Assembly (NCBI GenBank): GCA_001025035.1
Contig: LCZK01000009.1
Coordinates: 654,898-718,897 of the forward strand
Direction of reading: 5' to 3'
Source: Actinobacteria bacterium IMCC26207
GTDB lineage: Bacteria; Actinomycetota; Acidimicrobiia; Acidimicrobiales; Microtrichaceae
Length of the DNA: 64,000 nt
In this document: positions 31,831-39,528 of the stretch, in pieces
How the letters are laid out: each line of letters starts with the position of its first letter
How positions within the stretch are numbered: the first letter of the stretch is position 1
Notes under the pieces: model-generated
Database searches by the model: none
Seen by the model: the letters and a program-made list of their open reading frames with translations, nothing else
What the model was told of the DNA's origin: nothing
Made by a program: the position numbers and the translations under genes

Positions 31831-32156
31831 CCGACATCAAGCACTACGCCTACCGGGTCCTGTGGTCTAGCGAGGACGCCGAGTTCGTCGCGACCGTGGC
31901 TGAGTTCCCATCGCTGTCATGGCTTGACGCCGACCAGACCGAGGCGCTCAAAGGTCTCGTCAACCTCGTCGCCGACGTCGTTTCTGATCTAACAGCAAAC
32001 GGCGACGGTGTTCCCGAGCCGATCGCCGAACGGCACTTTTCTGGCAAGTTCAACGTACGCGTCCCAGAGTCGTTGCACCGTGAACTTGCCGTGTCCGCCG
32101 CACAAGAAGGCGTCAGCTTGAACAGACTTGTCAGCGACCGCCTCGCCCGCAACTAA
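31827..32156 (+). CDS. HicB-family antitoxin, apparently without HicA
   Basis: 109 residues from GTG 31827, preceded by CAGGAGGAACAG (a strong ribosome site). The N-terminal partial RNase-H-like fold ('YAYRVLWSSEDAEFVATVAEFPSLSWLDADQTEALKG') and the C-terminal ribbon-helix-helix ('GKFNVRVPESLHRELAVSAAQEGVSLNRLVSDRLA') are both present. HicB normally binds and silences the HicA mRNase. No HicA reading frame is visible on either side, so this is an orphan regulator or has a different partner. Confidence 0.85.
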   Translation: MTDIKHYAYRVLWSSEDAEFVATVAEFPSLSWLDADQTEALKGLVNLVADVVSDLTANGDGVPEPIAERHFSGKFNVRVPESLHRELAVSAAQEGVSLNRLVSDRLARN

Positions 32157-32329
32157 CCGGGCACGATCCCAAGCAGCATCAGCCGCGAGTTGCGTAAGCT
32201 CGTAGCGTTCAACCTTGGGAAGGGGAAAATTGCAATCACATCTTCGCGACCCTGAAGACACAGTGGCGCGTCCGTTCGCCCTACTGAGCTTGAAGTGCGT
32301 ACTCGCTCCACTCACAGCGAGTGATTCGC

Positions 32330-33520
32330 ATGGCTAGTTTCGACTGGGAACAAGTCGTCGTCGTTGATGTCGAAACCACTGGCCTGTACACAAAGGATCG
32401 CGTGGTTGAACTAGCGATTGTTGAACTCGACTCTCACTGCGAACCGGTGCGGCAGTGGTCAACACTCATGGACTGCGGCAGAGACATCGGACCAACACAC
32501 ATCCATGGCATCACAGCTTCAATGTGCGCCGGCGCTCCAACATTTGAAGATCTCGCAGGCACAATCGCATCACTCCTCGAAGGCCGAATCGTGGTGGCGC
32601 ATAACTCGAGCTTCGATTCCCGTTTCATACTCGCCGAGTTTGAACGCTTCGGTGCCTCAGTCGAAGCAGAGTTTGCGTGCACAATGCGCGCAGCGCAACG
32701 CGCCTCTCTCCCACGCGGGTTGTCCGCTGCATGCACCGAAGCAGGAATCGCACCCTGGGATCATCACAGCGCACTCGGCGACGCCATAGCTACAGCCAAA
32801 CTCCTGAAAATAATCGCCGAACACCTCGACGTCTCAACCGCTCAACCGTTCATCTCAACACCCATAACACCGATGCGACACGGGCTACGCACAACTCCTC
32901 GCAGTTCCCACCAGCCGATTCCAAGAATGCCCGTATTTGCACGGCTTCCAACTTTGCATCACCCAGAGCTCCGCCCCGACGCCGTTGTCTACTTGGATTT
33001 CTTAGACCGGGCGCTCGCCGATCTCCTCATCAGCGAAGAAGAAGCAGAGGAACTCAAAAAGATCTCGCAGCAACTCGGGCTGACACCCGCAGAAGTCACT
33101 CAGATCGAAACCGTCTGGTTCAACGACCTCGTCGGATCAATCATCGCCGATGGGATCATCACAGCTAGCGAAGCAGAACGAATGACACTCGCAGCGACCA
33201 CACTCGGAATCGCACTGCCAGAACTCGCGTTGCCCGTAGTGCCCGCGACGCACGACACCATTGAATTATCAGGCCAAGTGGTGGTCTTCACTGGTTCACC
33301 AACTGCACTACTACACGGAAAGCCATGGACCCGAACCGGCGCCGAAGCACTCGCCGCTGCAGCAGGAGCAACCTGCGCGCCGAGCGTGACGAAAAAGACA
33401 ACTCTTGTCGTCGCAGCCGATTGCGACACCCTCTCCGGCAAAGCCAAAAAAGCCCGGGCAGCAGGAATACTCGTGATCTCAGCCGACGAGTTCGCATCCC
33501 TTATCAACCCCGCGCACTAA
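32330..33520 (+). CDS. DnaQ-like exonuclease / TerB-like / BRCT fusion
   Basis: 396 residues (an ATG at 32321 is also possible). Residues 1-165 are a DEDDh 3'-5' exonuclease: 'VVVDVETTGL' (ExoI), 'VVAHNSSFDSRFI' (ExoII) and 'HHSALGDAIATAKLL' (ExoIII His and Asp). The middle (about 220-290: 'DRALADLLISEEEAEELKKI', 'SIIADGIITASEAERM') has the paired acidic helices of TerB-like domains. The C-terminus (about 305-396, 'ELSGQVVVFTGSP', 'GATCAPSVTKKTTLVVA', 'GKAKKARAAGILVISADEF') is a BRCT domain. The build suggests a DNA-end or damage-linked nuclease that recognises phosphorylated partners or DNA ends. Confidence 0.85.
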   Translation: MASFDWEQVVVVDVETTGLYTKDRVVELAIVELDSHCEPVRQWSTLMDCGRDIGPTHIHGITASMCAGAPTFEDLAGTIASLLEGRIVVAHNSSFDSRFILAEFERFGASVEAEFACTMRAAQRASLPRGLSAACTEAGIAPWDHHSALGDAIATAKLLKIIAEHLDVSTAQPFISTPITPMRHGLRTTPRSSHQPIPRMPVFARLPTLHHPELRPDAVVYLDFLDRALADLLISEEEAEELKKISQQLGLTPAEVTQIETVWFNDLVGSIIADGIITASEAERMTLAATTLGIALPELALPVVPATHDTIELSGQVVVFTGSPTALLHGKPWTRTGAEALAAAAGATCAPSVTKKTTLVVAADCDTLSGKAKKARAAGILVISADEFASLINPAH

Positions 33521-33610
33521 CAAACACCAGAAGACCGGCCAGATGTTTCTCACAATGCAAAGGGAGCGATACCTGTAGGGTCTGCAGATCGATCACGGGA
33601 AGGGTGTGCG

Positions 33611-34036
33611 ATGTTGGCAGGAAACGAATGGTTGATTGTTCTAGTGGTGGTCGGCTCGATTGGGGCTCTGGTCTGGCTGATGCTCTCAGTGGGTAGTTCA
33701 AGCCCGGCAGGTGTCAGCGCAGCGCAGGTTCACGGCAACGCAGACGACGTATTGCGCGACTTACAACTCGCTACCGCTGGCGCAAAGAACACCGTCACGC
33801 GTCGAGACACGCCCGACAGTCTAACTGCGGTGTGGACTCACACACCCGGTTGGGCAATCGTCGTAGCAGTCCTACTGTTTCCAATCGGACTCATTGCTCT
33901 CGTGTCGCGCACCTCAGAAGTCGGAACCGTCTTCGTGAATCAAGAATCCGATGGGATTGCGCGCATGCAGATAGCTGGGGTGTTTAACAGCACCACCAGT
34001 GCTGCTATCAACGCTGTCATCAAATCCCGATCCTGA
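33611..34036 (+). CDS. Small membrane protein with two hydrophobic segments
   Basis: 141 residues. GGGAAGGG lies about eight bases before the ATG. Membrane helices at about 7-25 and 77-95; a soluble part between them carries 'ADDVLRDLQLATAGAKNTVTRRDTPDSL', and the C-terminal 'SEVGTVFVNQESDGIARMQIAGVFN' forms likely beta strands. I do not recognise the family. It follows the exonuclease fusion on the same strand with 90 bases between. Confidence 0.65.
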   Translation: MLAGNEWLIVLVVVGSIGALVWLMLSVGSSSPAGVSAAQVHGNADDVLRDLQLATAGAKNTVTRRDTPDSLTAVWTHTPGWAIVVAVLLFPIGLIALVSRTSEVGTVFVNQESDGIARMQIAGVFNSTTSAAINAVIKSRS

Positions 34037-34081
34037 AACGCACTGCGCTTTGGCTCAGCACCCGGTCGTGGGCCTTGGCTG

Positions 34082-34543
34082 CTAGTGGCGGTTTGCTGCG
34101 GAGTCGAGTTGTTCAACGATGTAGTCGAGCACTTCGCGCGCAACATCAAAGATGCCTGACCCGAGGGTTTGTGTTTGTTGGTTCCAGCTATACACAACCG
34201 AGTCATAGACCCCGGTTGCCAACAGTGAGTCGAGGTGTGAAACAGCATCATCAATAACTCGTTTGGTTTCTGGTGATAGAGATTGGTATCCGCCGTTGTT
34301 ACCCGTTGGGATACCCGTCGCACGGGGCGCCGGGCTGCATTCATAGGGTCGGATCGCAGCGTTCCCGCCACCCTCAGAACATCGGTGTGTTGTGCCGATC
34401 TGGCGCTGGTGCTCATAGAACTGTCCCTCGTTGTCGTTGAACACAAACAACGCTGACGAGAACTCTGGTTGTTCGATCATCCAAGAAAAATCGCCGTCGC
34501 GACTCGGCCCAACGAACGAACTTCGGATCACCCTCACTGCCAT
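34082..34543 (-). CDS. Conserved hypothetical protein with FNDNEGQF and GGGNAAIRPY motifs
   Basis: 153 residues from ATG 34543. The sequence has distinctive blocks: 'SALFVFNDNEGQFYEHQ', 'CSEGGGNAAIRPYECSPAPRATGIPTGNNGGYQSL' and a helical end 'VIDDAVSHLDSLLATGVYDSVVYSW'. I recall similar proteins annotated only as hypothetical in phage and bacterial genomes. The N-x-D-N-E...GGGNA-iRPy pattern is strong enough to suggest an enzyme or ligand-binding site, perhaps a nucleotide-related macro-like fold, but that is a guess. No signal peptide. The gene is on the strand opposite to its left neighbour. Confidence 0.65.
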   Translation of the reverse strand: MAVRVIRSSFVGPSRDGDFSWMIEQPEFSSALFVFNDNEGQFYEHQRQIGTTHRCSEGGGNAAIRPYECSPAPRATGIPTGNNGGYQSLSPETKRVIDDAVSHLDSLLATGVYDSVVYSWNQQTQTLGSGIFDVAREVLDYIVEQLDSAANRH

Positions 34544-34661
34544 TCGAACCCCTTTCCCACGACACAACCTACCCACGCAATCCGGTCACACTGAACCCAA
34601 CCGCACAGCTCAACATCACACCTAGATGCAGATACGGGTGGGTGGGCGGCGCAGTCGGGGG

Positions 34662-35627
34662 TTAGTTCCTGATTCGTTCCCGGCGTTGGGGTGTGCGGGT
34701 CAGTCCAATGTGTTGACGGCACAGGTCGTAGCTTGATACTCCGAGGAATTCGACTGCTGCGTCGGTACCGGCCGCGGTGTAGACGTTGCGGGCTGCGGTG
34801 TTGCGAAGAGATCCAAATGACACCGACGCGTCGCCGCCTAGGCCGATGCGGCGAAACAAGTTCGTTGCGTTCATCGCGATCGCGGATTGGATCTTGGAGG
34901 GGTCTTGAGATGCACCCCCGTAGACAAGCAGTGTGCTGTCTGCATCAAGACCGGTAGCGAGTTGTGTAGCGAGGGATTCGACGTGCTTGCCAGCCCAGTG
35001 AGGTAACGCTGCGATGCGTTCGGCGAGGCCATCGACTCCTCCGGGGAGGATCACTTCATATGAACCCTGATTGATTGTTGATACAGGTATCTGTGGGAGT
35101 TCGCCTACTGCTGCTCCGGCTTCACCAAAAGCGATGATTGCGACCTGTTGAAGCTTGTGGCTCAACGCAACGAGACGCAACAACGACAACTCAAGTGGTC
35201 GTAACACCCGTTTCACACGGTGCGGGTCAACAGGGTTCACCCACCCAGGAAATGCTGCTGGGCGTAACCCTTGTTGTTGACCGTTTAGTGGTTGGCGTTG
35301 TTCTAAAAACTCAATGGTGTGCATCGCGGCGAGACGATCAAGTGCGTCCTCGTAACACGTTGCAGCATCAAAGAATGCTGTCAGCGCTGCGAGCGGGCCG
35401 GACTCGTTTCTTGTTTCACAGATTTCGGTTGCGAGTCCGACCAACACCGCGATCGTGGGTTCGTCATGTGTGCGACGAGCACGCAGTCGTGCAACGGCTA
35501 CTTCGCTGAGTTCAAGATCCCCCCAGTGCGCCACACGGTTGTCATCAAAGACAAGCCCGTCACCCCAAACTGGGGTGACGGGTTGGGTTGGGCTATCGAG
35601 GTCAATTTTTGCTTGGTGAATGGTCAT
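34662..35627 (-). CDS. Tyrosine-recombinase-like protein with degenerate active site
   Basis: 321 residues from ATG 35627; the frame runs further upstream into the transposase gene but that part is on its coding region and unlikely to be used. The C-terminus, 'SFGSLRNTAARNVYTAAG', 'AVEFLGVSSYDLCRQHIGL', lines up by eye with the end of phage integrases (H-x-LRHT-A, LGHSS, R-Y). The His of HxxR, the His of LGHSS and the nucleophilic Tyr all appear replaced. It would then bind DNA without cutting. The N-terminal 200 residues are not recognised. Same strand as the transposase, 83 bases after it. Confidence 0.45.
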   Translation of the reverse strand: MTIHQAKIDLDSPTQPVTPVWGDGLVFDDNRVAHWGDLELSEVAVARLRARRTHDEPTIAVLVGLATEICETRNESGPLAALTAFFDAATCYEDALDRLAAMHTIEFLEQRQPLNGQQQGLRPAAFPGWVNPVDPHRVKRVLRPLELSLLRLVALSHKLQQVAIIAFGEAGAAVGELPQIPVSTINQGSYEVILPGGVDGLAERIAALPHWAGKHVESLATQLATGLDADSTLLVYGGASQDPSKIQSAIAMNATNLFRRIGLGGDASVSFGSLRNTAARNVYTAAGTDAAVEFLGVSSYDLCRQHIGLTRTPQRRERIRN

Positions 35628-35664
35628 GTAATGACTGGTGCCGAGCAAAATAAGAGTGTCTCGT

Positions 35665-35681
35665 AACTTTTGAGAAAAGTT
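35665..35681. terminator. Hairpin AACTTTT-GAG-AAAAGTT after the transposase gene
   Basis: A perfect 7-bp inverted repeat with a 3-base loop, rich in A/T, lies 30 bases beyond the stop of the minus-strand transposase gene. It may end its transcript or be part of the element end. Confidence 0.35.
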
Positions 35682-35710
35682 TTCCCTCCCAATCGCGAAC
35701 CGATCATGGT

Positions 35711-37234
35711 TCAGTCCACTGTGGCCTGAACCCGCCGTGCACTGCTCGCACGAATCTTCGCGTCGCGCTTGGCGCAACTCGAGATCTGGGAGACGTATTC
35801 GTCCCAGCATTGGGCGTTGAGCAACAACGCGTTGCCTAACAAATCAAGCTCAAATTTGGTGTTCGACAAACTCGTAGCCCGACCCCATAGATGCGACCGG
35901 CTTTTCATCGTCGAGTTCACCGATTCCGAATCCTGACGCCACCCCTTAAGAGCAGCGAATTGTTTGTCGTACTCGTGAATCGGCCGGATCTGATTCAACA
36001 TGAATTTCTTAGACGACCCAGGCAGCATCCCCGTGAGCGTGATGTCATGGAACAACGAATCCGTATGCGGGCACGGCACCCGATACGTCGCAACCAGATC
36101 CAACTCCTTCGAACCCGCCGGAACAAACACCAAACGCTCAAGCTCACACAACGGGTCATGAACCGACACCTCCTCTGACACCGAATGGACCCGCAACGCC
36201 CCATCAACTCCGCTTAACGCATGATCACACCACACCCCGTTCACACGATGCCTCAACGTCTTCACCGCACTGAACCGCACCTTCTGTTTGCGATCATCTT
36301 TGTTGTGACGAGTTGGGCCCGGACCTGATGGATCAAGTTCAAGATGAGGTTTTCCTTCCGCTGCAGCAGTCATCGCCGCGATCCCCACCACACCAACACG
36401 GCCAAGCTCATCCAAATGGGTTCCCACTAACGCCATGTCATACACACACCACCCAATCCCACCATCAGCTGATGCAATCACACGCTTCAACAATTTCATC
36501 GCAGCGATCATCTCAGACCTGTTGTCGTCAAGCTCTGGGGAATGAAACCGCGAAATACCTAACACCACCCGCTTCAAGGCCCCCTCACCGCGCACACTCG
36601 CAAACACAAACGGCACCCCCGTCAACTTCTTTCCCTCTTTCGTCGTCGCCAACACCTCAGCAACACGCGGGCCCTGCAACACACCCCCACCACCCCCAGT
36701 AGTAGCGGCACGCGTCCCTTTCACCCTGCCAGAACGCGAACCCCTCACCTCACCCGTCACCGGGTCAACAGTCACCGAGGACAACGCCTTAAACCACGTC
36801 CCATCAGCAGACATCGTGTTTTCACGCACCGGGAAACGTAAATCCCCCACCCCCTCTTGCAAACACAACCCCACCGAACGCGCAATCTCGAACGCCTCAG
36901 CGGTAAAAGCCTGCTGCATCAACACCAACACATCATCAAGATCAGACCCAACCCGGTCCAACAAATGCCGCAACTTGTTAAACGTCGGCGGCGACTCCGG
37001 CAACACACGCCCCAAAACGCGCGCCTCAGCACAAATCGATGACCACACACCCGGCGACGCAAGCTCACCATCTAACGCCTCAGCAGACTCCGTCGCCCAC
37101 CGCGCAGCCACATACCCAACCAACGCAACAGCATCCCCTCGAGACCCCACAAACGGAAACAACGGTGCCGCGATCCGTTCCAAACCCGGGGCACAAAAAC
37201 TGATCAACAATTTCGACGACTGACAATGAGACAT
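35711..37234 (-). CDS. DDE-type transposase
   Basis: 507 residues from ATG 37234, which has GGAGG eight bases upstream; a longer frame to 37408 would translate the direct repeats and is not favoured. The DDE triad is plausible as 'MSADGTWFKAL' (Asp), 'GWCVYDMALVG' (Asp) and 'GWRQDSESVNSTMKSR' (Glu), the last followed by 'DLLGNALLLNA', the helix typical of IS4/IS1182/ISL3-like enzymes. 'CDHALSGVDGALRV' and a CPH zinc-like segment lie between. No terminal inverted repeats or target duplication could be fixed by eye, so the element borders are open. Confidence 0.75.
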   Translation of the reverse strand: MSHCQSSKLLISFCAPGLERIAAPLFPFVGSRGDAVALVGYVAARWATESAEALDGELASPGVWSSICAEARVLGRVLPESPPTFNKLRHLLDRVGSDLDDVLVLMQQAFTAEAFEIARSVGLCLQEGVGDLRFPVRENTMSADGTWFKALSSVTVDPVTGEVRGSRSGRVKGTRAATTGGGGGVLQGPRVAEVLATTKEGKKLTGVPFVFASVRGEGALKRVVLGISRFHSPELDDNRSEMIAAMKLLKRVIASADGGIGWCVYDMALVGTHLDELGRVGVVGIAAMTAAAEGKPHLELDPSGPGPTRHNKDDRKQKVRFSAVKTLRHRVNGVWCDHALSGVDGALRVHSVSEEVSVHDPLCELERLVFVPAGSKELDLVATYRVPCPHTDSLFHDITLTGMLPGSSKKFMLNQIRPIHEYDKQFAALKGWRQDSESVNSTMKSRSHLWGRATSLSNTKFELDLLGNALLLNAQCWDEYVSQISSCAKRDAKIRASSARRVQATVD

Positions 37235-37333
37235 AACACAACCTCCGAATACCAGAACCAGGAGGATCCTGGAACCAAGACATTCTGACGGGAGCCGATA
37301 CCGATTCATATCGTGAAAAAGGTTGGTTTTTTT

Positions 37334-37401
37334 CTCATCATTTTGGTTGAGTTCGGACTCATCATTTTGGTTGAGTTTTGACTCATCATTTTGGTTGAGT
37401 T
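37334..37401. repeat. Three 24-bp direct repeats upstream of the transposase
   Basis: CTCATCATTTTGGTTGAGTT begins at 37334, 37358 and 37382, a regular 24-bp period. Each unit has an imperfect internal symmetry (CTCA...TGAG). They lie 100 bases before the transposase start and could be transposase or repressor binding sites (iterons). On the minus strand they are also an open frame (LNQNDES repeated). Confidence 0.85.
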
Positions 37402-37475
37402 TTGCCAAAAACCCCTAAGCATCAACCCCAACGGCCCCTGTACCCTCACCCCAACACAAGGGAGAGGAAAACAAC

Positions 37476-37919
37476 ATGGCAAACACCGCAGGGAACACAA
37501 GTTCAACACCCGGGCGCCAAGTCCAAAAAGGCGGCGGGCAGAAGTCGTCACCATCTACGAAGGTCACGCCCGGGGACGGCGTTGGGGGCTTCATACAATT
37601 CATTGGTTGGGTCGTCGTCGGACTGGCCGGACTCGGACTCGTCGCCGGGCTGAACAACATGAGCAGTTACTACTCAAGTGACGACGCACCCGTTCAGATA
37701 GGCCTCGCTGTAGCAGCCATCATCCAAGGCTTTCTTCTCGTCGGATTCGGACGCCTGATCTCACTTACCGGCGACCTCAAATTCGCAGCCCAACGAAGCA
37801 GCGCCTACCTCAACCAAGGGGCACGAGACAAACAGATCGTCAGCATCTTGGAAGAACTCAAGGCCTCATCACAACGCAGCGAGAACTACCTCGCTCAGGC
37901 TGTCAAAGACCTCGGCTAA
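37476..37919 (+). CDS. Small membrane protein
   Basis: 147 residues. GAGAGG precedes the ATG. A Gly/Ser/Thr-rich N-terminus (about 1-35) is followed by two membrane helices ('GGFIQFIGWVVVGLAGLGLVAGL' and 'IGLAVAAIIQGFLLVGFGRLI') and a C-terminal amphipathic helix ('DKQIVSILEELKASSQRSENYLAQAVKDL') likely to form a coiled coil. No known family. It starts about 70 bases from the 24-bp repeats and is divergent from the transposase. Confidence 0.65.
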   Translation: MANTAGNTSSTPGRQVQKGGGQKSSPSTKVTPGDGVGGFIQFIGWVVVGLAGLGLVAGLNNMSSYYSSDDAPVQIGLAVAAIIQGFLLVGFGRLISLTGDLKFAAQRSSAYLNQGARDKQIVSILEELKASSQRSENYLAQAVKDLG

Positions 37920-38132
37920 CCAAGCGCTAAGCGGTCAGGTCCAGTCTGGAGCGCAGCCGTTATCAGAAGGTGCCGAAACTTGTTCGACCTCAGGAGCAGG
38001 CCCCGACACCTGGAGAGGGTGAAGGTGGTTGAGTAGCGCCTCCACAGAATGCAGGCAGTGCTTTCAAAGCAACCGAGTATCTTTTGAACGGCAAGAAAAA
38101 CATGGAGAGACGACCAGAGAGAAGGGGTTCTG

Positions 38133-38462
38133 ATGGAGGAAACCGGATGTCCTATGTGCCTTGTGTGGGCACAAGATAGGCATAGCGCCGAGCGGCCTGC
38201 CAAGTCTGATGTTCTTTCATCCTTCGCAAGAGATTGCTTCTTCTTCAATGCGTATCTCATGGCGTGTGGTTCCTGTGGCACTACTTGGCTAGATGGATAT
38301 ATCGAGGAAGAATCAGACGCTGAATGGGGGCCCCGCTGGTGGACTACACGGGCACTCACTCCAGAACAGTTAGTCACTATTCAAGAGATGGAGGGAACAT
38401 CGTCCCTTGACTTGAGAACCTTTGCCGTTGAGGGTCGGGGTTGGGTCTGGACGCAGGGATAA
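38133..38462 (+). CDS. Small zinc-ribbon-like protein
   Basis: 109 residues. Two Cys pairs, 'GCPMCLVW' near the N-terminus and 'MACGSCGTTWLDGY' about 40 residues later, form a likely zinc-binding knuckle as in rubredoxin-like ribbons. The acidic/Trp-rich C-terminus (EESDAEWGPRWW) is unusual. No family is recognised. The 213 bases before it contain no other gene that I can support. Confidence 0.55.
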   Translation: MEETGCPMCLVWAQDRHSAERPAKSDVLSSFARDCFFFNAYLMACGSCGTTWLDGYIEEESDAEWGPRWWTTRALTPEQLVTIQEMEGTSSLDLRTFAVEGRGWVWTQG

Positions 38463-38482
38463 ACCAAACCTTGCGCAAGGAT

Positions 38483-38968
38483 TTAGCGCCCCCATTTTGC
38501 GACAGCCTGCTGCGGAGAAAGTCTTCCTCTGTCCACGTCCGTGACGGCTGAAGTCAATTCACCCGAGGTGAACGAGGGATAATTTGCCTCAGCACACGCA
38601 GCAAGGAGACTTTCAACGGCTGACGGATACTTCTTTTGCAGGTGTTCATAATCCTTAGCTGTGACCCGCCAACCGAACGGCATACCTTTGGCAGTCACAG
38701 CAAGAGCAGGCTCAACGTCTGCTCCGCAGTACCGGCACACAACAGCAGCAGGCTGAATCTGCTCAGCGCAATACGGGCAGGCACGCCGAGGACCCAGTGC
38801 TCCCACATTCGAGTAGCCCGATGGTGGTTCCATCACCGCCACGATGATCCACCCAATAAAGCCAAGCAGCAGACCCAATAACAACCCGTACCCTTCGCGG
38901 CCCTTAGGTTTCCCGATCGCGTAACCAACCAGCGGCCCCAAAACAACCCAAACCACTATCAACTCCAT
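38483..38968 (-). CDS. Membrane-anchored zinc-ribbon protein
   Basis: 161 residues. Two membrane segments ('LIVVWVVLGPLVGYAIG', 'GYGLLLGLLLGFIGWIIVAVM') resemble the superinfection-immunity/YtcA-like hairpin, followed by a zinc ribbon 'RACPYCAEQIQPAAVVCRYCGADV' (CxxC...CxxC). The C-terminal about 60 residues are soluble with 'MPFGWRVTAKDYEHLQKKYPSAV'. The zinc ribbon after two helices is a frequent bacterial layout of unknown function. Converges with the small Cys protein to its left. Confidence 0.7.
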   Translation of the reverse strand: MELIVVWVVLGPLVGYAIGKPKGREGYGLLLGLLLGFIGWIIVAVMEPPSGYSNVGALGPRRACPYCAEQIQPAAVVCRYCGADVEPALAVTAKGMPFGWRVTAKDYEHLQKKYPSAVESLLAACAEANYPSFTSGELTSAVTDVDRGRLSPQQAVAKWGR

Positions 38969-39043
38969 AACTACCCCTCCTGAACCTCAACCCGGCAATC
39001 ACCCTAGGCTGCAACACAGCAGACAACCCAGGGAGATAGCCCT

Positions 39044-39454
39044 GTGAGTAGCGATGTAGCTGAGGAGTACTTCTCACAATGGGGAACCAACGTCACCCCA
39101 CTCGGCATGCCACTACACGTTGCGTTGCTCGCCCAAGGGTGTGACTCGTATGTGAAGACGATCTACATCGGGTACGAGATTTCCGGTGAGATGGTCGCAG
39201 CGTTATATGCGCACGCCAATCACATCGAGCTTGCCCTCGCAGTAGCTGAGGATCACCCGAACATGGTCCTCAAAGACGCCTCGCATCTCACCTGGCGGAC
39301 CCTGCCACTAGCACTCGAAATTCGCAGCACCGAAGACCTCGTTCTAGCCGGCGAACTCATCGAAGAAGCCTGTGTTCGGATTCGTGGGGGTAGTCACGAC
39401 GTGGAACGAGACAACGACCACTTCATCCGCTCACGCCAAGCCCGCAACGAATAG
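39044..39454 (+). CDS. DUF5655-like protein
   Basis: 136 residues from GTG 39044, with GGGAGA upstream. The sequence 'YVKTIYIGYEISGEMVAALYAHANHIELALAVAEDHP' and 'LKDASHLTWRTLPLALEIRSTEDL' is very like small proteins annotated DUF5655, which have a helical core and a conserved 'LTWRTLPLA' block. Function is not established. It stands alone between a minus-strand zinc-ribbon gene and the GT-C gene. Confidence 0.6.
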   Translation: MSSDVAEEYFSQWGTNVTPLGMPLHVALLAQGCDSYVKTIYIGYEISGEMVAALYAHANHIELALAVAEDHPNMVLKDASHLTWRTLPLALEIRSTEDLVLAGELIEEACVRIRGGSHDVERDNDHFIRSRQARNE

Positions 39455-39528
39455 CGCTCAGCATCGAGGGTGCGACCAACCTCCGGAACGCAGGTGCCTA
39501 GCCGACCTGCACTGAGTGCAACTGATGT

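Noticed and set aside
37235..37408. N-terminal extension of the transposase encoding LNQNDES repeats
   Set aside because: A strong ribosome site (GGAGG) precedes the ATG at 37234 and the upstream part is better explained as 24-bp DNA repeats.
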